A DNA stretch of 64,000 nucleotides from Molanna angustata (Eukaryota > Arthropoda > Insecta > Trichoptera > Molannidae), in assembly GCA_963576475.1 (NCBI GenBank), contig OY754984.1:17769215-17833214 (forward strand). The letters run 5' to 3'. The notes beneath the pieces are model-generated. The model did no database searches. It worked only from the letters and a program-made list of their open reading frames with translations, and was not told where the DNA came from. Made by a program: the position numbers and the translations under genes. Of this stretch, positions 21,540 through 31,235 are shown in pieces. Within the stretch, counting starts at the first letter, position 1. The number at the start of each line of letters is the position of its first letter.

Positions 21540-21777
21540 CACCTTCACTTTTGTTGTAATCCAACTGTCGATTTTTTCAAGAGAATTTATTCTCTTAACA
21601 TATCGACAAAGTATTAAGCCAAGACCCGCGTATAAGTAATAGGTACTAGGAACATTTTGTATGGCGTAGTGGACGTTTTGCATGCTAAAAACACCAACTT
21701 GGAGGCTTCGCAGCATATATGTTCCTTTACATGGATTTATTCAGAATTAGGAGTAGAACATTTTATATGAGTTTTGT

Positions 21778-21814
<37 letters not shown>

Positions 21815-22010
21815 TGTCCATCCGTCCTTTATAACTTTTTGATCCGCTGGATTCACAAAGCCTAAAATTTCAGAATATATACACAAGTTTAGGTACAGAA
21901 AACTTTTATACTCAGTATTTAGAATTTTTGTTCCAGTCAGGGGTTATCAACATTTTAATTTTTGTACCATTTGTCCACATATCTCAAAAACTATAAAAGC
22001 CAGAACGCTG
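21540..22010. repeat. interspersed repeat with (GT)n core, copy 1
   Basis: Shares AACACCAACTTGGAGGCTTC, GCAGCATATATGTTCC, a (GT)n run (21776-21813), CTTTTTGATCCGC and TCAGGGGTTATCAACATTTT with 61862-62390 and, less well, 39830-40020. Non-coding. Confidence 0.7.
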
Positions 22011-22332
22011 AAATTTTTACTATAATGCATACATTTTTTATAGAATTTTATTTTCTATAAAAAATGTTTACATTATTTTAATATATCACAAACTTTTTTT
22101 AACAAAGTTTGCACAAATTAATATTAGTGACGACATCGCTTCACACAATTTGTATGGAATACACAATATCCAAGTTCAACTATACATACTATCGCTATCA
22201 ACAGTTGGATCTCATGTGTTACATGCAACTAGTGTATTAGAAAATTTATGTAGTATCCTCAAAACAGCTAAATCGACTTCGTATAGTTATGTATTAAGTG
22301 CAATATCTTGTTAATACAATGTTTGTTAATAC

Positions 22333-22665
22333 AATGTTTGTTCCTCAAGCGAAAAGAATTTCAGTATTGCAATATGTATAGAACTTTCAAAAATTGAATT
22401 GATAGGGATCTCATTAAAAAGACACAATTGGTGAACGTTGCGCAAGCGCATAAAGTGATCACGTGAACCAGCCGATGACAGGTCGTAAGCCCTGTAGGTG
22501 CCTTGATTTCCCAGTTCTCCTACAGTAAATATTCCAACTTCGTCTCTATTGAGATAATTAAAAATCTGTTAAAAAATATCTTTGAATCCCGACAGGGAAA
22601 AAAATCCAATGTTTGCGCATATGCAATAATAAAAATATTCGAGAAAATATGTAATTAAAGTTTCA
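22333..22665 (-). repeat. 3497-4137 family, one arm
   Basis: Has CGTTGCGCAAGCGCATAAAG, CGATGACAGGTCGTAAGC, GGTGCCTTGATTTCCCAG, GAGATAATTAAAAATCTGTT and the extension TTTGCGCATATGCAATAAT. Lacks the opposite TIR. Confidence 0.75.
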
Positions 22666-22961
22666 TACATAAAATAGTAATGTTTGTTCAATACAAGTAA
22701 TATTTTTTACCTAAAACACGACCACATGAATTTTTACTATAGTACTGAATAAAATTCCTAATTATATGTATAACGTCATTCATTTTTGTTTTGAGTAATA
22801 TACTTAAATTCAGTTTTATTTTTATACATGTGCACCAATCATTGATTATTATTAAAATATATTCATAGGTACTCACCTAATTATCAATTTGCCATTTATT
22901 TGTTGATTTTTCCTTGCATAAAAATTAATAAATCTAAATAAAATTATAACTCAATATTTAC

Positions 22962-23620
22962 TTATTTATTTATACATTTTCTTGTACATAATATAAACAA
23001 ATATAATTGTACACTGGCGGGCTTATTGCCATTAGGCAATTTCTTCCAACAAACCAGATTACAAAGTATGACAACATTGTGTATGTACAACAGCAAATAA
23101 AAAAGAGTTAATGAAATCAAATAAAATACGTATAACACTTAAATACTATTAAACAAAAAAAAATTATAATTCATAGCAAGAAAAAGGATATGGTAAGGAC
23201 AGGAGAGGAAATCGGGATCAGGTGTTCAAGGATAAATATTCCTTCTTTAGTTTTTTCTTGAAAATACTATGTGAGTTAGACGACGCAATATCCGTACTAA
23301 GGCTATTCCATAATCTTGCTGATTGTACTTCGAACGAAGAGCTGAGAAATTCTGTATTATGGATAGGTATGGATAGTGTTGTACGTTCAGCAGATCGGAG
23401 TGGAAGTCCATGATTGGATAAATAAGTGAATTTGCTTTTGAGGTACCGTGGCAGGTTTGGGTTCGAGAGAATATTGTACAATAGTGACAAAATGTGTATA
23501 TTGCGCCGCTGGCGTATCCTGGGCCAACAAAGAAGATTGCGATATGATCAATATCAATTATTTGAAGAAGCCAACGATAGACCCTTTTTTCGGTGGCTCT
23601 ACAGCCCAAACAGAGCCTGG
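22962..23620 (-). pseudogene. Jockey/CR1-type LINE 3' fragment (GGCAATT tail family)
   Basis: The minus-strand ORF at 23218-23490 reads NPNLPRYLKSKFTYLSNHGL, PLRSAERTTLSIP and ARLWNSL; upstream in shifted frame QSSLLAQDTPAAQYTHFV. This is the RT C-terminus. The 3' UTR (left) has the small hairpin ATTGCCTAATGGCAAT (23023-23040). Sibling copies: 26395-26735, 35345-35700 and short tail 39300-39420. Confidence 0.75.
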
Positions 23621-23624
23621 TCCT

Positions 23625-23858
23625 TCTTCAAATTTTGACACCAACTCCGTCTATCGTCAGCCGTCGTTCTCTAGTTGGTTTCTTGCAGGTACCGTGCTGA
23701 ATCTCTCTTTATGTCGTCCTCCCATATTCTTCTGGGTGTCGTAACTAAGATTTTCTTGGGTAGTCGAGTAAATATCCTTATACCTATGACACCCTTTGTA
23801 CATGGACAGCCCATATCTACCTGAGTTGTCTTTTATATGATATATCAAGACGAAGGAT
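23625..23858 (-). pseudogene. RTE-type RT C-terminal remnant
   Basis: The minus strand gives RRIWEDDIKRDSARYLQETN, stop, then TADDRRSWCQNLKKDQALF, matching the (R)RWEDDI...W....DR..W..L block that ends many insect RTE proteins. Confidence 0.6.
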
Positions 23859-23859
23859 C

Positions 23860-24607
23860 TCAGACCTAATGTACATACATACATACATACCATCACGCCA
23901 TGTCCCTTACGGGGTAGGCAGAGAGAACCGAACGCCACTTACTTCTATCTTGACATACATTCATCGCCTCGACAACATTCATACATCGTCTTATACATGT
24001 TCGTCTGTTGTTCACGCTTCTAACATTTCCGTCTTTCAAAATATCATTCACATGGTCGTGCCATCCCTTTCTTGGGCGGCCCCGGCCTCTCAATCCAATC
24101 CTATCCGCATTGTATATTTTCTTCGTCAGGCGTTCCTCATTCATTCTACCCATGTGGCCAAACCATCTCAGTGTGTTCACTTTCATTCTATTAATGATAT
24201 CTTTCTTCATCTTACATTCTTTCCTTATGTTCTCATTTCTTACCCTGTCATACATCGTTCTATTGCAGATTCTTCTTAGCGATCTCATTTCAACAGCATT
24301 TATTCTGCTTTCGTGCGACTTCTGCCATGTCCAGGTTTCACTTGCATACGTCAACGTTGGCACTAAGATAGCGTTATGAATGGCCACTTTGGCAACCTTT
24401 GATATGTTGCGATCATTCATAACTGGTCTCAGTGCTCCATTCATTCTGTTTCCTGCCATAACTCTTCTTTCGATATCCTTATCAGGTCGTCCATTCCGTT
24501 GAAACATGCTTCCCAGATATACATACACGTCGACTTGCTCGAGCCATTCATTCTCTACTCTTATTTTACACACTGTTCTGCTTTCACTGCTTTCAGACCT
24601 AATGTAC
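23860..24607 (-). mobile_element. RTE-b retrotransposon, 5'-truncated, with 15-bp TSD
   Basis: TCAGACCTAATGTAC occurs at 23860-23874 and 24593-24607 and brackets 718 bp. The minus-strand ORF (226 aa) is the RT C-terminal part: YLGSMFQRNG, IHNAILVPTLTYASETWTW, LRRICNRTMYDRVR, LRWFGHMGRMNEERL and RGRGRPRKGWHDHV. The 3' end is GTGATGG followed by (TATG)n. The ORF is open, so the insertion is fairly young, but the catalytic YADD region and endonuclease are absent. Homologue: 30677-31235. Confidence 0.9.
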
Positions 24608-24610
24608 CAT

Positions 24611-25105
24611 TATAATAATAATAATAACTTGTAGATAAACAAAATAAACATACAATGTTAATTGACATCGCTGTACCAAACACACACAACATCGAAACAT
24701 CTATAACCGAAAAAAATAGAAAATAAACAGACTTGCAAGACGAAATCAAACGACTCTGGGACATGCAATCTGTGATAATAGTACCAATAGTAATTTCCAC
24801 CACAGTAATTATTCCATTAAACTGATTCAGCAGCTTAGAAAGCATCAAATTACCTAAATACACACACGTCACCATGCAAAAAGCAGCCATATTAAACACA
24901 TGCAGACTGCTGAGGAAATTCCTCCAAATCGACGACACTACTGATCTGACTAACACATAAATACTACACATGGCACCAACACACAAAACATCACATTTTA
25001 TACACTCAGTAAGGATAGCACTTGGCACCATTGCTCGTGCTACCCCAAATCCCACCAGGTGATAAACCTGAGAAGGTATTAAAGAACCCATAATAATAAT
25101 AATAA
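24611..25105 (+). mobile_element. R4-like endonuclease fragment between (TAA)n arrays
   Basis: The plus strand reads MLIDIAVPNTHNIETSITEK, then LQDEIKRLWDMQSVIIVPIV, MQKAAILNTCRLLRKFLQID, with in-frame stops: the C-terminal half of an R2/R4-type restriction-like endonuclease. It starts right after ATAATAATAATAA (24611-24628) and ends in ATAATAATAATAATAA (25087-25104). A different subfamily from the copy at 5253. Its antisense 197-aa ORF is a shadow. Confidence 0.75.
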
Positions 25106-25117
25106 TAAAAAAATATA

Positions 25118-25423
25118 AAGCGCCGTTTAGTGCTGAGCAGAGCCGGGGAAACAAGGCAACTCCTCAAAAGAATCGCCCAACGACGATCCAACTGGATTGG
25201 CCATAATATGAGCCACCCAGGTCTGCTCATAACCTTCGCGGAGGGAATGGTAGAGGGCAGCAACTTTAGAGGCCGACCAAGAAAGAGCTACATGTACCAG
25301 GTGATCGACGACATGTGCTGTTATAGCTATGTGGAGATGAAGAGGCTGACAGAGGACAGGGCAGACTGGAGTAGAAGAGAGGCAGCTATAGCTGTTACAA
25401 ACCAATCCTATGTAGGATTGAAA
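25118..25423 (+). pseudogene. RTE-type RT C-terminal remnant
   Basis: The ORF reads LLKRIAQRRSNWIGHNMSHP, then EGMVEGSNFRGRPRKSYMYQ and EMKRLTEDRADWSRREAA, matching the WIGH...EG...GRGRPR...DR..W ending of RTE proteins. Similar to 51597-52290 but a separate copy. Confidence 0.75.
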
Positions 25424-26111
25424 CTGATAAGAAGAAGTGATGCAAGATCATTCCAAGGGCGCTGTAGCTTATTTGATGACTCTACGAAACAAGGGAGTCT
25501 TAAGAAGTGTTCCGGCGGAGGTGTCAATACTCTGAGCTCCACGTATGTCAAGGGCCAATTATTCCGCTCAAACTGAAACCGCGATCATAGTATGCCGCTT
25601 TCAAAGAGTTGATGCTCTGTGATCCAGATGATCTCAATGTAAGCTGTCTTCCTGATGGAACATTTTTTTGACATAGTTCTTGAAATAAGTGTGGAGCCTA
25701 GTCGTTCAGATCCTTAAACACCATAAGACATACCTTTTAGTCCACTTTTTCTGGACATTTTAATCAGTTTAGATCGTTAAGAAGAGGTGTTATCAACATC
25801 TCAGATGATATTATATAGAATTGACAAAACTATTTGTAATCTTTGTGTTTAAACTGTTGTAATAACTATATTATTTAGCCTACCATAGCCTTCTAATGTA
25901 AATATACAATTCATATTATGGTAGAAATAATATTAGAATAGTAAACATATCAAAATTTACTGTATCGGTTTATACTTTTGTGTTTAAGATATTAGTAACT
26001 ATGTAATATTGTAATTTGTTGTGTTGTGATGTCTGGTGTCCGTTCTAATATTTTTTTGGAAAAGACAAAATACATAACTAGGTATGTAAAACCAAAATAT
26101 CAAATATTTGG
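25424..26111. other. unclassified intergenic stretch
   Basis: The first 200 bp are GC-richer (AAGAAGTGTTCCGGCGGAGG) and may be transposon-derived; the rest is AT-rich. No supported gene. Confidence 0.35.
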
Positions 26112-26275
26112 CTTGGTTAAATTGTAAACTGCTAGCCCTAGAACAGGGTTATCAAGTTGGGCAGCAGTAATCTTCATAATAGTCTTTGTGATAAAGGTGT
26201 GAAAAATAAATTCAATGCGTACTATGGCAATCATATATTGACATGACAAAAATAAAAATAAATAAATAAAGATTG
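26112..26275 (+). repeat. LINE-type 3' end with conserved hairpin
   Basis: CTGCTAGCCC...GGGCAGCAG stem at 26129-26167 with AACAGGG in the loop, followed by AAATAAATAAATAAAG. Close relative of 58857-58965. Confidence 0.65.
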
Positions 26276-26394
26276 TAAATAAAACACAACTAAAGTGAAA
26301 ACAAAGAGAAAAAAAATGAATATAAGAACAGTCCATAGCAATGATAGGAAACAAAAGGAAAAGGAGAGGAAGAAGATATCAGGTATTTTCAGAT

Positions 26395-26735
26395 AGATGT
26401 TTCTGTTTTAGCCTTTTTTAATATATGTACTTAATGAGATAGCCGACTTAATATCAGGACTTAAACTATTCCGTATCCTTGTCAAATTGCGTTTCAAATG
26501 AAGAGCTGATAAATCAGTACTAAGAATTGCAATAGATAGTAAAGTACGATCAGCAGATCGGAGTGGAGTGGAAAGATATGTGAAATATTTATCTTTGAGA
26601 TACTGAGATAAGTTTGGATTAGAAATGACATTGTGTGACAATGACAGGATATTATGTATAATACGTCGTTGTCGTATCTTGGGCTAATCAATTTTTCAAC
26701 CCAAAGATAAAACGGATGCAAATATTTATGTCAAT
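26395..26735 (-). pseudogene. Jockey/CR1-type LINE 3' fragment
   Basis: The minus strand gives NPNLSQYLKDKYFTYLSTPL and LRSADRTLLSIA, clearly the homologue of 23218-23490 but frameshifted and shorter. It lies next to SINE piece 26736-26850. Confidence 0.7.
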
Positions 26736-26850
26736 TGTTAATTTAACATGCACTCAATAACAAGTTGACACATTCTGGAGATATATGATAACTAAACAGC
26801 ATTTAAAATTCTACCTGTGGATCTGCAGTCAAGCCACGAAGGCAGACAAT
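26736..26850 (-). repeat. SINE S2 fragment
   Basis: ACATGCACTCAATAACAAGT, CACATTCTGGAGA and GGATCTGCAGTCA correspond to the minus-strand S2 consensus; the B box is lost. Confidence 0.65.
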
Positions 26851-26854
26851 TTTT

Positions 26855-27230
26855 TTTTATTTAATTTTATTTTCATAAAAAATTTACATTATAATAATTC
26901 GGATCTCACTAGCCTACAGGCTATCAGTGAGTTTCCCATACAAAAGGTCAAGTACATATTACATTCCTTAAATTACAGAATAAAAATTATAATATGAGAT
27001 ACATGTTTTTTTTATATAATTACAGCTTATAAATGAGTCAAATGTTTTTAATTACTTTCAACAATAATTTTTTTAAATACAGTTTTAACCGAGGATATTT
27101 TATCAAGCTTATCCATACCACTTGGAAGGGTGTTAAATATTTTCGGTTTGCTTACTTTCAGTGTCCTTTCACCATATTAGTTTGTCCATCTGGGAATTAT
27201 CAATTTATTTTGCACAACTTGTCTAGAATT
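26855..27230 (-). pseudogene. CR1/Jockey-type LINE 3' fragment
   Basis: The minus strand gives GERTLKVSKPKIFNTLPSGM, the (K/R)...P.(I/L)(F/Y)N.LP signature at RT C-termini, then an AT-rich 3' UTR with a (AAAT)-type tail at the left edge. Confidence 0.6.
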
Positions 27231-27774
27231 ATATATATTTTTACAAGTATTGAGATTGTATGATTGTACAAGCGAGATTGTATGAATGAATGTTATGAAC
27301 AGTTAAAAAATGAACATTAAAAAAACAATATGTCTTGCTGATAACGGTGTTGTTCAAAGAACTGTTGATGCAGAGCGTTGCGAATTGAGCCAGCTAGTTG
27401 AAAATAATTTATATATAGAACCAATTTGCAAATAAATATATTCCAACGTAAATACATAATTAAAATGAATACATAACGTAATAATTTGAATTTAAATTTG
27501 GCAATGTTTTTACGTAGGTACAATATATAATTTGATATTCCGAGTTCAACGTCCAATAAAAGGACGCGCACCTTTTATTGATTTATAAAATATTATACTA
27601 GTGATAGACAAAATATTATAACGGTCTTGTACCAAGACTGTCGAAGGGAAGAGCAAGAGTCTCACGAATCAGAAATGCTGTCTTGCAATAGAACAGCCTA
27701 AGTATTATTGTGACGTTTGACATGTTTTGAGATGTGGTTGCATCACAGAATGACAAAATCCCTTGGACAGATCT

Positions 27775-28060
27775 GGTTACAAGCTCATAAGTCTTAATTC
27801 GAGCCAGAACAACCAGGCAACTCCTGTCCGCGATTAAGGTCCGGAAGATCGCATATCTAGGTAACATAATGAATGGAGAAAAATTCCACTTGCTTCAATT
27901 AATACTGGAGGGCAAAATAGAAGGTCGCCGAGGGACTGGAAAGAGACACATGTCCTGGCTGCGTAATATTTTTATTTATTTATTTACAATTTTTTGGGAG
28001 ACTAACAGCTAAACATTACAGTTTTACATTTAAGATAATAACTAAATGGCCAATTATAAG
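27775..28060 (+). pseudogene. RTE-type remnant followed by a LINE tail
   Basis: The plus strand gives VRKIAYLGNIMNGEKFHLLQ and LILEGKIEGRRGTGKRHMSW up to about 27966, another RTE C-terminal block. The following TTTATTTATTTACAATTTTT plus GGGAGACTAACAGCT is a minus-strand LINE/SINE-type tail like that at 62405. Confidence 0.6.
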
Positions 28061-28699
28061 TCTCCGCTGATAGGAAAGGACGAGCTTCAGAACTGTGTAG
28101 CAGATATTCGCCCATCTACAAAATCTCCGAAAACGGAGATTTCTCCGAAATCCTTAATATAATATATCCTGCGAAGAACTTCAATAGGTACTAGGCTTTT
28201 TTGAGTACCTGCAACAAACTTTATATCGTTTAAAAAAACATACGTACCTTTTTTTATAAAAAAATACTGTTGTATTATAGAGCAAAAAATTACAAGGAAA
28301 TAGTATTGTTCAATTTTAATTGGTGGAAAAATCAACCAATTAATAAAAAACAATTAATTAAAAATCAATTTCGTATTATAACCAAGAATATTTTGATATT
28401 CTCATTAAAGAATATCCAAGACTATGTTTTTCCCCTATTTGATTTTAATGATTAATCAGAAAATGGCAACTATATATAGAAATTAATGCCTACATAGATG
28501 GGCACTTACAATAATTCAAAATTATCGATGGAGTACAATGTTTATACTTTGTTTTTGTACAATCTTGAATCACCTATATGTGTAATTTGACAGAATTATA
28601 AATAAATAAGATCATTCTCCCATAACTGTAAATTGGCTCTTTATTCATCGTCACCTTTGCTTCTTTTACGTTTACGATTTAGAATTTGTATGTCTTGTA

Positions 28700-28850
28700 A
28701 GTTTGGCATATGAAAGATGCATAGATAATGGACTGAGGATGAATGCCAGTAGATCAGAGGTTATGGTCCTTGAAAAGAGTGAAAGCAAAAGAACGTGTCA
28801 AATAAAAGTAGAGACTTCCCTCATCAATTCAAATTTTGAAAAGTTTTCAC
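28700..28850 (+). pseudogene. short RT remnant
   Basis: CIDNGLRMNASRSEVMVLEK resembles the (L)xVNxxKTKVMVxE segment downstream of the RT catalytic core of RTE elements. Only about 45 residues are readable. Confidence 0.5.
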
Positions 28851-29259
28851 ATAATATCCCAATAATCCACTATAAAGTATCGAAGGAAATTATCAACTAG
28901 ATTCTGAATTTACTGATATTTTTTTTGTTTATATTATAAATATGAATGGACCGAGCACACTGCCTTGCAGATCTCCCAAAACATCATTTTACTAAAATTC
29001 AAATGCTGATCAATTAAAGATCAAAGCTATGAAGTTATAATATTAAAATACTTATTTTGAATATCAATCATAAAAAAATGCACGAACTAAATAAAGCCGG
29101 AATCTCAACATTAGGTAGGTACATGTAAAATATTTATTTAAAATTAAATAAAAAAAATAATATTACCGATGCTCCTTCTGATCCCACACATATAGCGTAG
29201 AGGGCCACAATTGTCACTAGAAGATTATTCATGATTATATACTCTAGCAAGTCGACGAA

Positions 29260-30400
29260 AACATATATCTATCTGAGAAGCATGTCCCAACGGATCTGAC
29301 GGCCTGATAAGGATATCGAAAGAAGGGTTATAGCAGGAAACAGTAAATGAGAATACTGAGAATATCATGGATTGGCATGGTCAGTAACACTGAAGTACTA
29401 CGTAGAGCCAACACTTACGCTACGTCCTACGTAGGCGATTCAAAGCGAACGCGATTGCGAAGCGATGCGATGCGGATACAAGCGAATTCAATGCGATGCG
29501 GTGCGACGCGGCGGCTCTGTCCTACGTGTGCGCGAATCGTTCCCTCTGCCGCCAGCTACTGTCATGGATGTACGTATATAAAATACTCAAGAAGTATGTA
29601 CGGCAGAGAAGTGAAACTAATATTGTGTACTTAGAGAGGCATATTTATGGGGGATATCACAATATGTATGAAGAATTACGTGATCTTGAATTAATAAACG
29701 AGACTGAATTAACATCTTTCCGGGAAACATATCAAAATTTGACATTCGTGCAAGCGAGAGAAAATTTTGTGTGTTTTGAACAACATCCTATTGTAAAATA
29801 GCAATAATAAATAAATGTGTTTACTTGTAGTCCCATTTATTTTTGCCAAATCCTAAAATTCGCGGTTCGATTATAATAATTCTTTTGTCCCATAATATGG
29901 GACGTTCATGGACAGAAATTAAAATTTCTATTTCTGACATGTCAAAAAACAATGTCACCGCTATCAATTCGCGCGAAAATATCAAACCAACTGATCGCGT
30001 TCGCTTCGCATCGCGCCGCGCCGAATCGAAACCAACTCGCGGTCGGTAACGTAGGACACTTCCATAGTTACCGACTGTTTGTTATTTTCGCGCCGCGCCG
30101 CGCCGCTTCGCATTCGCTTTGTATCGCCTACGTAGGACGTCGCGTTACAGGTCATTATTCATACCAATATTAAGTTCCGTAAGTATCATACTTCTGCTAT
30201 ATTCCGAAGGTGAAAAATATACCATTCTTCAGCTTGTCGTAAAGGGCAAGATCGAGGGTCGTAGAGGGGTCGGAAGGAAGCATCTTTCCTAACTTCGAAA
30301 CATGCGGGAATGGACCGGTATGAGGACTGTGGAAGAGCTGTTTTGCACTGCCATGGTAAGGGAGACTTTCTCTATGGTGGTTGGTCGTAAACGTCGAGTA
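29260..30400 (+). pseudogene. RTE remnant split by the Harbinger-like element
   Basis: Before the insertion: MRILRISWIGMVSNTEVLRR (29347-29414). After it: YTILQLVVKGKIEGRRGVGR, KHLS, stop, then LRNMREWTGMRTVEELFCTA (30205-30360). Together they follow the normal order of an RTE C-terminus, so the Harbinger-like element at 29415-30147 jumped into an older RTE copy. Confidence 0.7.
29415..30147. mobile_element. PIF/Harbinger-like non-autonomous element, copy 2
   Basis: TTA at 29415-29417 and 30145-30147 bracket 727 bp with TIRs CGCTACGTCCTACGTAGGCG / CGCCTACGTAGGACGTCGCG. A 3-bp TWA duplication plus long TIR fits the PIF/Harbinger superfamily. The ORF at 29496-29801 contains YVRQRSETNIVYLERHIYGG, MYEELRDLELINETELTSFR and VQARENFVCFEQHPIVK with stop TAG. 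I cannot show a DDE domain. Subterminal GCGATGCG and CGCGCCGCG repeats flank the ORF. Confidence 0.8.
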
Positions 30401-30625
30401 GACCTGACATGGCAGGAAAAGAAGAAGAATTCGTCATTCAGAATTTATCACTCAGATCTAGATTGCCGATTATTTTATTGCGTTATTTTTTTAAAATCAA
30501 TGCAGTAACTTTTTATTATATTTTTTATGAGTCAAAATCTATTTTTTTTCCCTTTACCTGTTATTATTTTATTTTCGTCGATAAAAGGGATACGAAAGTT
30601 TTTGATCGATTCAAATTTCAGTAAC

Positions 30626-30676
30626 CTAATAAATACACATATTTTATATACATTATCAAATATGTGTATTTATTAG
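30626..30676. repeat. perfect 19-bp-arm hairpin
   Basis: CTAATAAATACACATATTT, a 13-base spacer, then AAATATGTGTATTTATTAG. It lies directly against the 5' edge of the RTE-b copy that starts at 30677. Confidence 0.8.
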
Positions 30677-31235
30677 TGAAGAGTTATGGCAGGAAACAGA
30701 GTGAATGGAGCACTTAGAGCAGTTATGAATGATCGCAACATATCAAAAGATGCTAAAGTTGCCATTCATAACGCAATCGTAGTGCCAACCCTGACGTATG
30801 CAAGTGAGACCTGGACATGGCAGAAGTCGCTTAGAAGAATTTGTAACAGAACGATGTATGACAGAGTTCGAAATGAAGATACAAGGAAAGAATGTAAGAT
30901 GAAGAAAGATGTAATTAACAGAATGAAAGTTAACACATTGAGATGGTTTGGCCACTTGGAGAGAATGAATGAAGAACGCCTGACGAAGAAAATATACAAA
31001 GCTGACAGGAATGGAATAAGAGGTCGGGGGCGCCCAAGAAAAGGATGGCACGACCATGTAAACGATATTGTGAAAGATGGAAATGTAAGAAGCGTGATCA
31101 ACAGACGAACGTGTAGAAGACGATGTATGAATGTTGATGAGGCGATGAATGTGTGTCAAGATAGAAAAATGTGGCGTTCGGTTCACTCTGCCTACCCCGT
31201 GAGGGACATGACGTGATGGTATGTATGTATGTATA
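30677..31235 (+). mobile_element. RTE-b retrotransposon, 5'-truncated
   Basis: The 176-aa ORF begins MAGNRVNGALRAVMNDRNIS and ends SAYPVRDMT. It has the same order as 23875-24592 but lacks about 12 residues after TWTWQKS in frame. The 3' end is GACGTGATGG then (TATG)n. No catalytic RT core present. Confidence 0.85.

Noticed and set aside
24561..25154. 197-aa minus-strand ORF with hydrophobic segments
   Set aside because: Antisense of an R4-like endonuclease fragment that reads clearly on the plus strand.
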